A stretch of DNA of 64,000 bases from JADKAV01 sp963818505 (GCA_963818505.1 CAWFSJ010000005.1:310001-374000); one strand, 5' to 3'; positions 17,209 to 26,952 are shown, counted from the stretch's first letter. Made by a program: numbers and translations. The notes: generated by a model not told the origin, from the letters alone.

Positions 17209-18375
17209 ATGAACGACTTGAACACCATCATCGAGGCAGCCTGGAAGGACTACCGGGCAAGTCTGGCCGAAGCACTTGACGCCCTCGATGACGACGCCAG
17301 CATCCGGATCCAGATCGACTCGGAAGGTGTCACACCTTACGTGCAGGCGCTGCGCGTGGGCGATCGGATTCTGCTCGAGGCATCGAGCAACCGCTTCTTG
17401 GACGACGTGTGGAAACTCGACAAAACCGACCGGCGACGCCTGCGCGCGATCGGCTTCGCGAAGCCCTCAGAACACATGCCCAACCACTGGATCACTTTGC
17501 CCCTCAGCCATGTCGACCAGGCGGCCAGCCTGGCGGTCCAGGCACTGCGGGAGGTGTTCCGCGTCATGCACCCGTCGAGTCTGTACAGCGCTGAAATCGA
17601 CTGGCAGGGCGAGGAATTCCCGCCCACCGCGCACGAGCCCCAGCGGGCGGCACAGACCACATTCCCGCAGGACCGCGAGCAACTCGACGCCCTGATCAGC
17701 GATGTGCTCGACGCCCTCCTCAACGAGGTGCCAGACCGGGACGACGACGGCGACATTCCAATTCGCACCGGCCGCACGGTCGTCTATATCCGCACCCAGC
17801 AGGGGTCCCCCATGATCCGGCTGTTCGCGCAGATGGCCCGGGATGTGGCGGACAAGGACGCGGCGCTTCGAGAGGTCGATCGTCTCAACCGCACGGTCGA
17901 GGGGATCAAGTTCATCGTCCATGAGACGACTGTCATCGCCACCGCCGAGTTGCTGGGCTGGCCCTTCGCCCCGACCCAGTTCCAGGCTCTCTTGACGCAT
18001 ATGTGCGACGCCGTCGCGAAGCACGAAGAGGATCTGGTGGACCATGTCGGCGGCCGGTTCTTCATCGGGGACCAGGCGCCCGACCAGGACGACGAGGCCC
18101 ACATCCACCCCGCGATGCTCAGCATCCTGCAACTGGATGCGGAACGTCCCGGTTCGCTGCGGCCGAAGGACGTGGCCAAGATCTGCGCCAACGACCCCGA
18201 CCTGCTGCTCGAACTGATCCACTGGAATGAGGAGCAGGAGATCGCGTGGCGGCAAGGACGCGACGAGGCCGATGATCTCGAGGAGGAACGGGTCTGCGAG
18301 ATCGAGCGCAAACATGCCCACCGGACGGTGAAGTTGTTGCGCAAAGCCCTGCGTTTGGTTCTGCTCGGCTCCTGA
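17209..18375 (+). CDS. TY-Chap domain protein (YbjN/T3SS-chaperone-like)
   Basis: 388 residues with a near-consensus ribosome-binding site (AAGGAGG eight bases before the ATG), implying good expression. Residues 1-120 match the actinobacterial TY-Chap module: YVQALRVGDRILLEASSNRFL, then RRRLRAIGFAKPSEHMPNHWITL with the conserved W after a G-W/F turn. A second alpha/beta domain (FIVHETTVIATAELLGWPFAP, about 225-300) resembles the YbjN-like part. The C-terminal 70 residues are charged helices with coiled-coil propensity. Such proteins are predicted peptide-binding chaperones, but experimental roles are scarce. Confidence 0.65.
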   Translation: MNDLNTIIEAAWKDYRASLAEALDALDDDASIRIQIDSEGVTPYVQALRVGDRILLEASSNRFLDDVWKLDKTDRRRLRAIGFAKPSEHMPNHWITLPLSHVDQAASLAVQALREVFRVMHPSSLYSAEIDWQGEEFPPTAHEPQRAAQTTFPQDREQLDALISDVLDALLNEVPDRDDDGDIPIRTGRTVVYIRTQQGSPMIRLFAQMARDVADKDAALREVDRLNRTVEGIKFIVHETTVIATAELLGWPFAPTQFQALLTHMCDAVAKHEEDLVDHVGGRFFIGDQAPDQDDEAHIHPAMLSILQLDAERPGSLRPKDVAKICANDPDLLLELIHWNEEQEIAWRQGRDEADDLEEERVCEIERKHAHRTVKLLRKALRLVLLGS

Positions 18376-18387
18376 GTGTTGCGACGC

Positions 18388-20013
18388 CTACCCTTCGACA
18401 GGTTCGCGGTGTTTGTCGGCGGGAAGGCCGAACGAGAAGCCCAGCCCGATCAGAATGAACCCCGCGGCCGCCAGGGTCATGATCCGGGCGGCATCGGTGT
18501 AGGCGGTCTTCGCCTCGTCGGCGGCATCACCAACGGCGGGGTTGCGCTCCAGCGCCAAGATGTACTGCCCGGACGTGTTCACCACCTCGTCGACGATCTG
18601 GGTGCGCTGCTCCTGCGTGATGGATGGGTCGGCCTTCAGCGATGTGGTCAGGCTGGCGGCCAGAGAACTGAACAGCAGCGTGCCGAGTATCGCGCTTCCC
18701 AATGTCGCTCCGACCTGCCGGAACGTGGAGGTCATCGAACTGGCATTGCCGGATTTGGCAGGTGGGACGTCCTGCATCACCACATTGGTCAGCTGCGCGG
18801 TGTCGAAGCCCACGCCGATGCCGTAAACGAATAGCGGGATCGCCAACCACCAGGCCGACACGGTCGTACTCAGCGTGAAGGCCACTGCGATCAGCCCAAG
18901 GATCTCCAAGACCATCCCGACTCGGACCAGACGGGTGGCACCCAGCCACCTCGCGAACTCGCGCGCTGCGCCACCGGCCAGGACCGTTCCCACACCGAGC
19001 ACGGCGACCAACGATCCGGTCGCGATCGGGTCGTAGCCCTTCACCGCCTGCAACCAAAGGGGCAGCATGAACAAGGCGCCGAACTCGCCCAACGACACTG
19101 TTGCGGCGACGACGTTGCCGTACCCGTAGCGACGGATCCGGAACAGGGAGAAGTCCATCATCACCGAACGTCCGGACCGGCCTCGCCAGGCCTCCCAAGC
19201 GATGAACGCGCCCAGAACGAGAAGACCCGATGTAAGTGCGATTGGGACCGGGGACAGACTCCCTTGCGAGATGTTCCACGGGCCGATCACGATGTCATTG
19301 AGCGCCAGCCACCAGCCGAAGGCCTGCCCCTCGATGAACCCGTAGACGATCAGAGCGAGTCCGAGCGAGGACAGCAGCACTCCGACGGGCTCGACCCCGC
19401 GGGCCGCGGGGTTCATAGCGGAACCGGGCACGAACTTGAGCACCAGCAGCACGCTGATGATGCCAATGGGGATGTTGATGTAGAAGGCCCATCGCCACGA
19501 GAAGTCTTGGGCCATCCAGCCACCGATCAGAGGGCCGAAAGCAGCCATCCCACCGAAGACCGCGCCCCATAGACCGAATGCCGCAGCTCGCCGATCGCCC
19601 CGGAAATGCACATTGATGATCGCTATCGAGGTGGGCAGCATCATCGCTCCGCCCAGCGCCTCGACAGCCCGCGCGACGATCAGCATGGTCCCGCCGGTGG
19701 AAGCCCCGGCCAGGACGCTGCCGATCAAGAAGACCGCCATGCCGATCAGGAACAGCCGGCGACGTCCGATCCGGTCGGAGAGGGTTCCGAACGTGATGAG
19801 GAAGGCCGCGAAGATCATCGAGTAGATCGACGTCACCCAGAGCACCTGGGTGCGGTCGATCTTCAAGTCGTCCACGATCGTCGGTATGAGGACATTGACC
19901 AGGCTGCCCTCCAGCACGATGAGGGCGACTCCCAACAGCACCGCAGCCAGAGCCCACCACGGCTTCTCGATCTCAGTCTCGGTTGCAGCGGCGGGTTCCA
20001 CGGTTGTCGACAT
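18388..20013 (-). CDS. MFS drug-exporter-like transporter, DHA2 (14-TM) type
   Basis: 541 residues from ATG 20013, selected because GGAGGTGCAC precedes it; the longer frame would start inside a repeat element. The first helix (ALAAVLLGVALIVLEGSLVNVLIPTI) carries the DHA2 motif D1-like LD/LE...vNvAlP. The loop 2-3 motif A is present as GTLSDRIGRRRLFLIG. About 14 hydrophobic segments are visible. It is expected to be a proton-coupled exporter of hydrophobic or cationic compounds. An extracytoplasmic loop between the last helices (about 455-515) is charged and helical. It is convergent with the TY-Chap gene and divergent from the M1 peptidase across a hairpin element. No adjacent regulator is present. 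Confidence 0.88.
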   Translation of the reverse strand: MSTTVEPAAATETEIEKPWWALAAVLLGVALIVLEGSLVNVLIPTIVDDLKIDRTQVLWVTSIYSMIFAAFLITFGTLSDRIGRRRLFLIGMAVFLIGSVLAGASTGGTMLIVARAVEALGGAMMLPTSIAIINVHFRGDRRAAAFGLWGAVFGGMAAFGPLIGGWMAQDFSWRWAFYINIPIGIISVLLVLKFVPGSAMNPAARGVEPVGVLLSSLGLALIVYGFIEGQAFGWWLALNDIVIGPWNISQGSLSPVPIALTSGLLVLGAFIAWEAWRGRSGRSVMMDFSLFRIRRYGYGNVVAATVSLGEFGALFMLPLWLQAVKGYDPIATGSLVAVLGVGTVLAGGAAREFARWLGATRLVRVGMVLEILGLIAVAFTLSTTVSAWWLAIPLFVYGIGVGFDTAQLTNVVMQDVPPAKSGNASSMTSTFRQVGATLGSAILGTLLFSSLAASLTTSLKADPSITQEQRTQIVDEVVNTSGQYILALERNPAVGDAADEAKTAYTDAARIMTLAAAGFILIGLGFSFGLPADKHREPVEG

Positions 20014-20067
20014 GTGCACCTCCAGCAGGGACGCTAGCGGTTCAAGGCTGGCCGGCGCAGCGCCCCC

Positions 20068-20136
20068 GTTAGAGGTTGTGCTGTTGGTTAGCGAAACAAC
20101 GCGTGGATTCGCTAACCAGGACCACAACCTCTAACC
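20068..20136. repeat. Family 1 hairpin element, copy 2 (loop orientation B)
   Basis: Left arm GTTAGAGGTTGTGCTGTTGG, loop GAAACAACGCGTGGATTC, right arm with the variant segment CCAGGACCACAACC. It lies in the divergent gap between the MFS exporter and the M1 peptidase, so it cannot be a simple terminator. Confidence 0.85.
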
Positions 20137-20176
20137 AGGACTACCGTTGAACCGTCCGTCACGACGGGAAGCGCTC

Positions 20177-21547
20177 ATGTTGGCCCGCACGTTCACTGCT
20201 CTGGCTGCCGTGTTGATCGCGGTCTCGCCGACATCGGTGGCAGCGACAGACCCGTACTTCCCAACAATGGGTGATGCGGGGTTCGACGCCCAGCACTACA
20301 GCATTCAGGTTCGAATGGATCCCGCCACCGGTCGGCTGCGCGGGAACACACAGATCACAGCGCGCGCCAATAGGGAGCTGTGGCGGTTCCGGCTCGAACT
20401 CGCGTTGAAGGCAGACACCGTGGAAGTGAACGGAGTACCTGCCGACTTCTGGCGTGGGCAGGGCCTGCGGTTGGTCATCGAGCCCGCCTCTGTTGTCTCC
20501 AACGGCGCGGCAATGACAATCACCGTGAGTTACCACGGGCGACCGTCACACGCGGACGCAACCAATGACTTCCCCTGGCTTGTCAGGCACGCCGAGCAGC
20601 TCGGAGTCGGCGAGCCGCGGATCGCGCCGTGGTGGTTCCCGGTCAACGACCACCCGCGCGACAAGGCCACATACGACGTCGTGGGTACGGTTCCGCGCGG
20701 TCGGCAGTTCGTGTCCAACGGCGAGTTGGTGTCGCGGCGCGAGACCGGTGCGTGGACCCGGTGGCATTGGCGAACCGCCGAACCCATGGCCAGCTACGCG
20801 ACGCTGTTCGCCGCTGGCCGCTACCGGATCGAACGCGACGGCGACGCCACGTACGCGGTGTCCAAGACCCTGAGCACATCGGACCAGCGCGCGAACTTCC
20901 GCCTGCTGCGTGCAACGCCAGAGATCGTCTCGTGGATGCAAACTCAACTCGGGCCATACCCTTTCGGTCAAACGGGCGGGCTGGTCTCGGGGACATTTGG
21001 CAACGAGAACTGGTCCATGGAGACCCAGACCCGGCCCACGTACCCGGATCTGACACAGGTAAGCGATGCCCAGGCGTTGATGGTGCATGAATTGGCCCAT
21101 CAATGGTTCGGGGACTCGGTGACCCCGCGCAGATGGCGTGACATCTGGCTCAACGAAGGCTTCGCCCGTTGGGCCGAGATCCGTTATGAGGAGGTGAACG
21201 GCGGTCGGTCTGCAAACACCTGGCTGCGCAAGCAATACCGGGCGCACCCGGCGGGCTCCAAGTTCTGGCTATTGGACATCTCCGATCCCGGCCCGGATCA
21301 CCTCTTCGCGTGGGCGGTGTACGACCGCGGCGCGATGGCCGTTGAGGCGTTGCGCACCCGCATTGGGGACGCGGCCTTCTTCAGCCTGCTGCTGCAGTGG
21401 ACGCAGCAGAAACGCTGGGGCACAGCCACCATTGAGGAGTTTCAGGCGCTTGGCGAACGGGTGAGCGGGCAAGACCTGTCAGGGTTCTTCCGAACCTGGC
21501 TGGTGGATGAGCGTCGGCCAGCCCGGATCGCCCGGAACGGGCTCTAG
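20177..21547 (+). CDS. Secreted M1-family zinc metallopeptidase
   Basis: 456 residues from ATG 20177 with GGAAG upstream, beginning a signal peptide (MLARTFTALAAVLIAVSPTSVAAT). A TTG 30 bases upstream is possible but lies against the hairpin repeat. Residues 35-200 form the M1 N-terminal beta saddle. The catalytic module has GTFGNENWSMETQ (the GAMEN-like exopeptidase loop, here with ENWSME), HELAHQWFGDSVTP (HExxH zinc ligands) and WLNEGFARWAE (third ligand Glu). It is shorter than aminopeptidase N because the large C-terminal helical domain is missing. It probably trims peptides outside the cytoplasm. Confidence 0.9.
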   Translation: MLARTFTALAAVLIAVSPTSVAATDPYFPTMGDAGFDAQHYSIQVRMDPATGRLRGNTQITARANRELWRFRLELALKADTVEVNGVPADFWRGQGLRLVIEPASVVSNGAAMTITVSYHGRPSHADATNDFPWLVRHAEQLGVGEPRIAPWWFPVNDHPRDKATYDVVGTVPRGRQFVSNGELVSRRETGAWTRWHWRTAEPMASYATLFAAGRYRIERDGDATYAVSKTLSTSDQRANFRLLRATPEIVSWMQTQLGPYPFGQTGGLVSGTFGNENWSMETQTRPTYPDLTQVSDAQALMVHELAHQWFGDSVTPRRWRDIWLNEGFARWAEIRYEEVNGGRSANTWLRKQYRAHPAGSKFWLLDISDPGPDHLFAWAVYDRGAMAVEALRTRIGDAAFFSLLLQWTQQKRWGTATIEEFQALGERVSGQDLSGFFRTWLVDERRPARIARNGL

Positions 21548-21576
21548 GCTGCCCGCCGCTCCACCCGCGGGTGGTC

Positions 21577-22074
21577 CTAGGTCTCCAAAGACGCAAGCAG
21601 CGCGGATAGATCGCGTGCCAGTCGCTGGCGTCGAGGGGCGCTTATCCCGGCCAAGAGCGCTTGCTCAGCAGCAAGATGCTTAGGGATCAATTCATCGACA
21701 AGCGACAGCCCTTGGTCCGTGAGAAGAACCCAGCGCACCCGGGCGTCATCAGGGTCGGATTGCCTGGTGACAAGTCCGCGGCTCTGCAGGTTGTCGACCC
21801 GGGTTGTCACGGTTCCTTGCGTGAGCCCCAGGTCTGCGGCCAAGCGTGTGTGCGTCGCGCGATAAGGCGGCAGGCGCCGGCGCAATGTGACCAGGACGGG
21901 GAAGTCCGCTGCTGTAATGCCCGCGTCTGCGAAGACCCGCGCCTGCTCGGCGTCGACGATTGCTCTGATCCTGGCCATGCGGGCGATGACCGCCACCGGG
22001 CTGACATCGAGATCCGGGCTGACGACGTTCCACTCTTCGAGCACTCGGGCGATAGAGTCCCGTGCGCTTTGCAT
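21577..22074 (-). CDS. MarR-family transcriptional regulator
   Basis: 165 residues with the winged helix-turn-helix of MarR proteins: LPPYRATHTRLAADLGLTQGTVTTRVDNLQSRGLVTRQSDPDDARVRWVLLTDQG (helices 2-4 and wing, residues about 68-125). N- and C-terminal helices form the dimer interface. The wing motif DPDDARVRWVLLT matches the conserved DxRxxxVxLT. It is divergent from the LtrA-family gene. A 22-base palindrome 20 bases upstream of its start is a probable autoregulatory operator, so binding would repress itself and possibly the neighbour. The ligand is unknown. Confidence 0.9.
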   Translation of the reverse strand: MQSARDSIARVLEEWNVVSPDLDVSPVAVIARMARIRAIVDAEQARVFADAGITAADFPVLVTLRRRLPPYRATHTRLAADLGLTQGTVTTRVDNLQSRGLVTRQSDPDDARVRWVLLTDQGLSLVDELIPKHLAAEQALLAGISAPRRQRLARDLSALLASLET

Positions 22075-22094
22075 GTGAAGAACCCTATGCTATT

Positions 22095-22116
22095 AATACT
22101 TTGAGTTCAAAGTATT
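22095..22116. promoter_or_regulatory. Palindromic MarR-type operator
   Basis: AATACTTTGA-GT-TCAAAGTATT: perfect 10-base arms around a 2-base centre, in the divergent gap 21 bases from the MarR start. It stands out as AT-rich in GC-rich DNA. Its form (TTTGANNTCAAA core) fits MarR-family operators. Confidence 0.75.
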
Positions 22117-22234
22117 GGAGATGCAATGTGTCCTGACCCACTGAGGTGGGCACCAGCACTTTCGTTACCGAGGCCACAGTGACCATTGACCTTCGCGAGA
22201 AGCCGGGCAGGCATCTGACCTCCCCAGTGTTGCC

Positions 22235-23407
22235 ATGAGCCAGAGTCGACTCATCGCGAACGCCGCGAGCCACAAGGTCACCACCCTCGAACTGTTCTTT
22301 GATCTCGTCTTCGTCTACGGGATCAGTCAGGTGACGGCTTACCTAGCCGAGGATCACTCCCCGCTCGGATTCCTGCGGGGCCTGCTGCTGGCGGCCCTGC
22401 TGTGGTGGGCTTGGGTCGCCTACAGCTGGCTGGGCACTTCGGTGCAGGTGAACCAGCGACCCGTTCAGATATCGATGTTCGTGGCGATGGCCGCCATCAT
22501 GATCCTGGCCCTGCTCATGCCGGACTTCTTCGACGAAAACCGCGGGGCCTCAGTAGCCATGGTGGCCGCGGCCGCCTACGTGATGGTCCGGCTCATGCAT
22601 CTTGCGTTGTTCTATTTCGCCGGCAAGGACGATCCTGGCATCACCCGTGCCGCGCTACGACTGGCACGCACTGTTGTGATCGCCGCAGTCCTACTGATCG
22701 GAGGGGCCTATCTCGGTGGTGATTGGCAACTCGTCCTTGTGACTGTGGCCGTTGTGATCGACGTCATCGGCCCCTTCCTCAGCGGGGGCCAAGGGTGGCG
22801 CCTGGCTCTGTCACACTTCGCGGAACGACACGGCCTGATCGTGATCATCGCTTTGGGCGAGAGCATCGTCGCGATCGGAGTCGGCGCTTCCGGAATCCCC
22901 ATGGGCGCAACATTGCTGATCACCGCGGTCCTCGGGGTCGCAGTCGCCTGCACCTTGTGGATCGCCTATTTCGACGGCGCCTCTGACTCCCTTGAGGAGG
23001 CCGTTGAGAAGCGCGAAGGCGTCAATCAGGTGACCACGGCCAGGGACGTGTACTCGATCATGCACTTCCTGCTCGTCGCCGGCCTCATCCTCATGTCGTT
23101 GGCGATGAAGTCCGCGCTGAAGGGCGCCGAAGACGGATGGGCGCAACCGCTGGCCGGCTACGCCTCATTCGCGCTGGGCCTCGGGCTCTTCCAGTTCTTG
23201 TTCGGCCTGTGGCTCATGCGCAAAAGGGCTGGCGCAGATACTGCTGCTGCCGAGGTTGTGGTTGCGCTCGGTGCGTTGTTCGTCATCCCGTTGGGCACGA
23301 TTCTGCCCGCGGTAGTGACTGTGGCCATCACGGCGGCGTTGGCGCTTGTGTGGCGGGTCGTGCGGGCGCCGCTCACACCGCAACAGACGACTTCGCACGC
23401 GCCTTGA
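22235..23407 (+). CDS. LtrA-family (low temperature requirement) membrane protein
   Basis: 390 residues with about 11-12 hydrophobic segments. The N-terminal signature HKVTTLELFFDLVFVYGISQVTAYL, followed by WWAWVAYSWLGTS, is characteristic of the LtrA family (PF06772 as I recall). The central ERHGLIVIIALGESIVAIGVG is the second conserved block. The family is named for a Listeria cold-growth phenotype and its biochemical activity is unknown. It is divergent from a MarR regulator with a palindrome between, so it may be the regulated target. Its 3' end overlaps the convergent BASS gene by 35 bases. Confidence 0.85.
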   Translation: MSQSRLIANAASHKVTTLELFFDLVFVYGISQVTAYLAEDHSPLGFLRGLLLAALLWWAWVAYSWLGTSVQVNQRPVQISMFVAMAAIMILALLMPDFFDENRGASVAMVAAAAYVMVRLMHLALFYFAGKDDPGITRAALRLARTVVIAAVLLIGGAYLGGDWQLVLVTVAVVIDVIGPFLSGGQGWRLALSHFAERHGLIVIIALGESIVAIGVGASGIPMGATLLITAVLGVAVACTLWIAYFDGASDSLEEAVEKREGVNQVTTARDVYSIMHFLLVAGLILMSLAMKSALKGAEDGWAQPLAGYASFALGLGLFQFLFGLWLMRKRAGADTAAAEVVVALGALFVIPLGTILPAVVTVAITAALALVWRVVRAPLTPQQTTSHAP

Positions 23408-24230
23408 TGAGGAAGCCAAAGGCGGCGGCGATGAAGAACATCAGCACGCCGTAGATGGCAGCCGGCAGTGACATCTCGGTGCTCAACAGCACCGACTGCG
23501 CGACCACGATGGCCAACGTGGCGTTGTGAATGCCCACCTCGAAGGAGGTGGCGATCGACTCACCCTCGGTGACCTTGAAGAGCCTTGGGACCGCGTAGCC
23601 GATGGTCAGGCTCAGCACGCAGAACACCGATGTGATACCCGCAAGTGACGCGATGTTGGCCCGCAGGATGTCCAGGTTGCTGATCACGGCACCGACGATG
23701 ACCAACGCGAGAATCACCGCTGAACCGATCCGGACCGGTTTGTCCATACGCTTGGCAAATGGGGGGCGCCAACGGCGGATCAGCATGCCGATGAAGACAG
23801 GGATCAAGACGATGGCGAACACCTCGAGGGTCTTCTGGAACTGCAGGCCGACCCGGTCGCCCTCAGCCGCGAAGTAGTTGATGGCCAGGTTCACCACAAT
23901 CGGCAGTGTGAACACGGACAGCACAGAGTTGATCGCGGTCAGGCTGATGTTCAGCGCCACATCGCCGCGGAACAGATGGCTGTACAGGTTCGCCGTGGTG
24001 CCACCGGGCGACGCTGCGAGAAGCATCATCCCGACGGCCAGAGTCGGTGGGAGGTTGAACAACTCGATCAGCCCGAAACAGATCACGGGCAGAACCAGAA
24101 CTTGGCAGACCAGCGCGATCCCGACGGCCTTGGGGTGCTTGGCGACGCGGGCGAAATCGTCGGTGGTGAGGCTGAGCCCCAGGCCCAGCATGACCAAGCC
24201 AAGGGCGAGAGGCAGCAGGGTGGTTTCCAT
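23373..24230 (-). CDS. BASS-family (bile acid:sodium symporter-like) transporter
   Basis: 285 residues from ATG 24230, with GGAGAA just upstream; a start 24 bases further up is less well supported. About nine or ten hydrophobic helices are present. The motifs are LGLGLSLTTDDF at the first crossover, LLAASPGGTTANLYSHLFRGDVALNISLTAINS (the signature GGxxSN-like region of the sodium site) and EVGIHNATLAIVVAQ. The family moves organic anions such as bile acids, pantoate or keto acids with sodium. Its substrate here cannot be inferred. It is divergent from PEP carboxylase. Confidence 0.88.
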   Translation of the reverse strand: METTLLPLALGLVMLGLGLSLTTDDFARVAKHPKAVGIALVCQVLVLPVICFGLIELFNLPPTLAVGMMLLAASPGGTTANLYSHLFRGDVALNISLTAINSVLSVFTLPIVVNLAINYFAAEGDRVGLQFQKTLEVFAIVLIPVFIGMLIRRWRPPFAKRMDKPVRIGSAVILALVIVGAVISNLDILRANIASLAGITSVFCVLSLTIGYAVPRLFKVTEGESIATSFEVGIHNATLAIVVAQSVLLSTEMSLPAAIYGVLMFFIAAAFGFLIKARAKSSVAV

Positions 24231-24342
24231 GGTTCTCCGGATCGTAGCCCCCACGAGTACCGGAATGCCACTTCCGCCGTTCGTCCAACAGCCGCGAGCC
24301 GACGAGAAGCCGAACCGTCAGATCACTGGCACACTGCTGCCC

Positions 24343-26949
24343 ATGGACGGCGAACTCACCCGCGAACTTGCGCTGCTGGCCGGCGTGCACGAGCAGGTAC
24401 TGCGAGAGGCGGGGTTGGAGGCGGTCGCTGCACAGGTTTCCAGGCTGCACGAGGGCGGCGGGATCGAGGAGCCGACCGACCCGGACGACGGCATCCAACT
24501 GGCCGGTGCCCTGACGGTCCACCTTCACCTGGTCAACCTGGCCGATGAACGACACCGGGTCCGGTTGCTCAACGCTCCGGTCGCGCCTGCCGATGCCGAT
24601 GCCGGCGACGACCTATGGCCGGCCGTCTCGGGTGCCCAAGAGGTTCAGGAGCGCCTCGACACCTTGCGCATCCACCCGGTTCTCACGGCTCACCCCACCG
24701 AGGCCCGCCGACGTGCCGTCGCGACCAGTCTGCGGCGGGTGTCCGAACAACTCCAGCGCCTAGAGAACCCCCGCCTCGGTCCTGAGGAACAGGACGCTGC
24801 CCACCGGCGGCTCCTGGAGGAGGTCGAATTACTCCACCTCACCTCCGTACTGCGCACCACCAGGCCGGAACCGCTGGACGAGGTGCGAACCATCATGACC
24901 GTGTTCGACCAGACGCTGATCCGGGCCGTGCCCCGGCTGTACCGGGCGACCGAACACGCGCTCATCGGCAAACTCAGCGGGACGGTTGCCACCCCCGTCC
25001 CTGCCTTCGTCAGGTTCGGCTCGTGGGTGGGAGGAGACCGTGACGGCAACCCGCACGTCACCGCAGATGTGACCCGCCGGACGCTGGCCCTTCAGGCTGA
25101 TCACGCGCTGTCTGCCTTGCAGGTATCCGTCGAGCGAGTGGGCCGGACGCTGACCGCAGACCACATCGCAACACCACCGTCGCGCGCGTTGCGGGAGGCA
25201 CTGCAACGCGACGCTGTGGCCATGCCCGAACGGTTCGAGCGGATCAACACCGGCTCGCCGGGCGAACCGCACCGTCAGCGCATGCTGGTCATCGCCGAGC
25301 GCCTGCAGGCCACACGGTCTGGACGAGCGGAGCACTCCTACGCCGACGTGGACGAACTCATCGCGGACCTGCGGTTGGTGCAGGACTCACTTGCCCAAGC
25401 TGGCTCCCGCCGCGCCGCATACGGGGAACTGCAACACGTCATCTGGTACGCCCAGACGTTCGGGTTCCACCTCGCCGAACTCGAAGTCCGGCAACACTCA
25501 GCTGTTCACAAGGCGGCGCTGGAGGATCTGCTCGCCCAAGTGCCCGGCGCCCCGGTGGACGCGGCCGAAGACACCGAGTACCTGGACAGCCTGGCTCGGG
25601 ATGGCTGGCCGGATCACGTGGCACCACGCGAGCAGCGCACCGGCGAGGTCTTGGACACCCTGCGTGTCATGTCCTGGCTGCAGCAGCGCTGGGGACAGCG
25701 CGCATGTGGGCGCTACATCGTCTCCTTCTCACACAGTGCGGCCAACCTCGTGGCTGTTCGTGCGCTCGCCCGGCTGGCTGTGGGGACCGCACCCCTGCGC
25801 CTGGACGTCGTCCCGCTCTTCGAGACCGGCGCCGACCTCGCCGCAGCCGACACCGTGCTCGCCGACTGGGTTTCGTGGCCGTCCACCAAGGCCTGGTTGG
25901 ACCTTAACCAAAGGCGCGTGGAAGTGATGCTGGGTTACTCGGACTCCGCCAAGGACGTCGGTCCCACCGCTGCCACGCTGACTCTGGCGCGGGCGCAGAG
26001 TGCCATGGTTCAGTGGGCGCGGGTCAACGACATCGAGTTGACCATGTTCCATGGCCGGGGTGGCTCGCTCGGTCGTGGCGGCGGGCCGCTGCACAGAGCG
26101 ATCACCGCCCAACCGCCCGGCAGCGTCGACGGGCGCTTGAAGGTGACTGAACAAGGTGAGGTCGTGTTCGCGCGGTACGCCGACACGACCATCGCGCAAC
26201 GCCACCTGGAACGGCTCACCACGGCTGTCCTGCTCGCAGGCACCCCGGACGTCGAGCAGCGCAACGCCGAGGCAGCCGATCGCTTCCAGGAACTCGGCAC
26301 GGTGCTGACCGAGGCGTCGCGCGAGGCCTACTTGGGCCTGGTGCGCACACCCGGTTTCGCCGACGTGCTGGCTCAGGCGAGCGCGCTCGAGGAGATCGGC
26401 GAACTGCGGATGGGTTCCCGACCTGCCCGGCGCAGCGCTGCCACATCGGGGCGGGAGTTGTCGGACCTGCGTGCCATCCCCTGGGTCTTCGCGTGGTCAC
26501 AGACTCGCGCGAACGTGCCCGGGTGGTATGGCCTCGGCACCGGACTGGCGGCGGTCGGGGATGTGGATCTGCTGCGGCGGGCCTACGCCCAATGGCCGCT
26601 GTTCGCCTCCCTGATCGACATCGCGGAGATGAGCCTCGCGAAGAGCCACCGCGACCTTGCCCGCCGGTTCCTCGCGCTCGGCGGACGGCCCGACATCACC
26701 GATCTCATACTCACGCAAATGGATCTGACAGTCGACCTGGTCCTGCAGATCCTCGAGCAGGATCGTCTGCTCGAACGCAAGAAGGTGCTGGGCTCGGCCA
26801 TCGCGTTGCGAGCGCCCTACGTGGATGCGCTTTCGACATTGCAGCTCGCAGCTTTGACGCAAGTCCGGGCCGGTGATGAAGACCTGTGGCGACGGTTGCT
26901 GCTACTGACTGTCAACGGGTTGGCGGCCGGGCTTCAGAACACCGGATGA
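24343..26949 (+). CDS. ppc: Phosphoenolpyruvate carboxylase
   Basis: 868 residues from ATG 24343; the frame stays open upstream but runs antisense through the BASS gene. It converts PEP plus bicarbonate to oxaloacetate. The conserved blocks are VLTAHPTEARRR (catalytic His), FGSWVGGDRDGNPHVT, VMLGYSDSAKDVG, MFHGRGGSLGRGGGP (mobile catalytic loop) and the effector-site region SRPARRS...LRAIPWVFAWSQTR. The C-terminus ends NTG, the buried C-terminal motif of this family. It is somewhat shorter than E. coli Ppc but complete. With malic enzyme at 55.7 kb it forms the C3/C4 node of this strain. Confidence 0.96.
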   Translation: MDGELTRELALLAGVHEQVLREAGLEAVAAQVSRLHEGGGIEEPTDPDDGIQLAGALTVHLHLVNLADERHRVRLLNAPVAPADADAGDDLWPAVSGAQEVQERLDTLRIHPVLTAHPTEARRRAVATSLRRVSEQLQRLENPRLGPEEQDAAHRRLLEEVELLHLTSVLRTTRPEPLDEVRTIMTVFDQTLIRAVPRLYRATEHALIGKLSGTVATPVPAFVRFGSWVGGDRDGNPHVTADVTRRTLALQADHALSALQVSVERVGRTLTADHIATPPSRALREALQRDAVAMPERFERINTGSPGEPHRQRMLVIAERLQATRSGRAEHSYADVDELIADLRLVQDSLAQAGSRRAAYGELQHVIWYAQTFGFHLAELEVRQHSAVHKAALEDLLAQVPGAPVDAAEDTEYLDSLARDGWPDHVAPREQRTGEVLDTLRVMSWLQQRWGQRACGRYIVSFSHSAANLVAVRALARLAVGTAPLRLDVVPLFETGADLAAADTVLADWVSWPSTKAWLDLNQRRVEVMLGYSDSAKDVGPTAATLTLARAQSAMVQWARVNDIELTMFHGRGGSLGRGGGPLHRAITAQPPGSVDGRLKVTEQGEVVFARYADTTIAQRHLERLTTAVLLAGTPDVEQRNAEAADRFQELGTVLTEASREAYLGLVRTPGFADVLAQASALEEIGELRMGSRPARRSAATSGRELSDLRAIPWVFAWSQTRANVPGWYGLGTGLAAVGDVDLLRRAYAQWPLFASLIDIAEMSLAKSHRDLARRFLALGGRPDITDLILTQMDLTVDLVLQILEQDRLLERKKVLGSAIALRAPYVDALSTLQLAALTQVRAGDEDLWRRLLLLTVNGLAAGLQNTG

Positions 26950-26952
26950 GCC

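Noticed and set aside
21561..21574. CCACCCGCGGGTGG perfect palindrome between the M1 peptidase and MarR genes.
   Set aside because: It has no loop or U-tract and lies in a 29-base convergent gap. It may help termination but is too short to call.
23878..24342. N-terminal extension of PEP carboxylase into the BASS gene.
   Set aside because: The extra 155 residues run antisense to a clear transporter and have no similarity to the enzyme. ATG 24343 gives a normal PEPC N-terminus.
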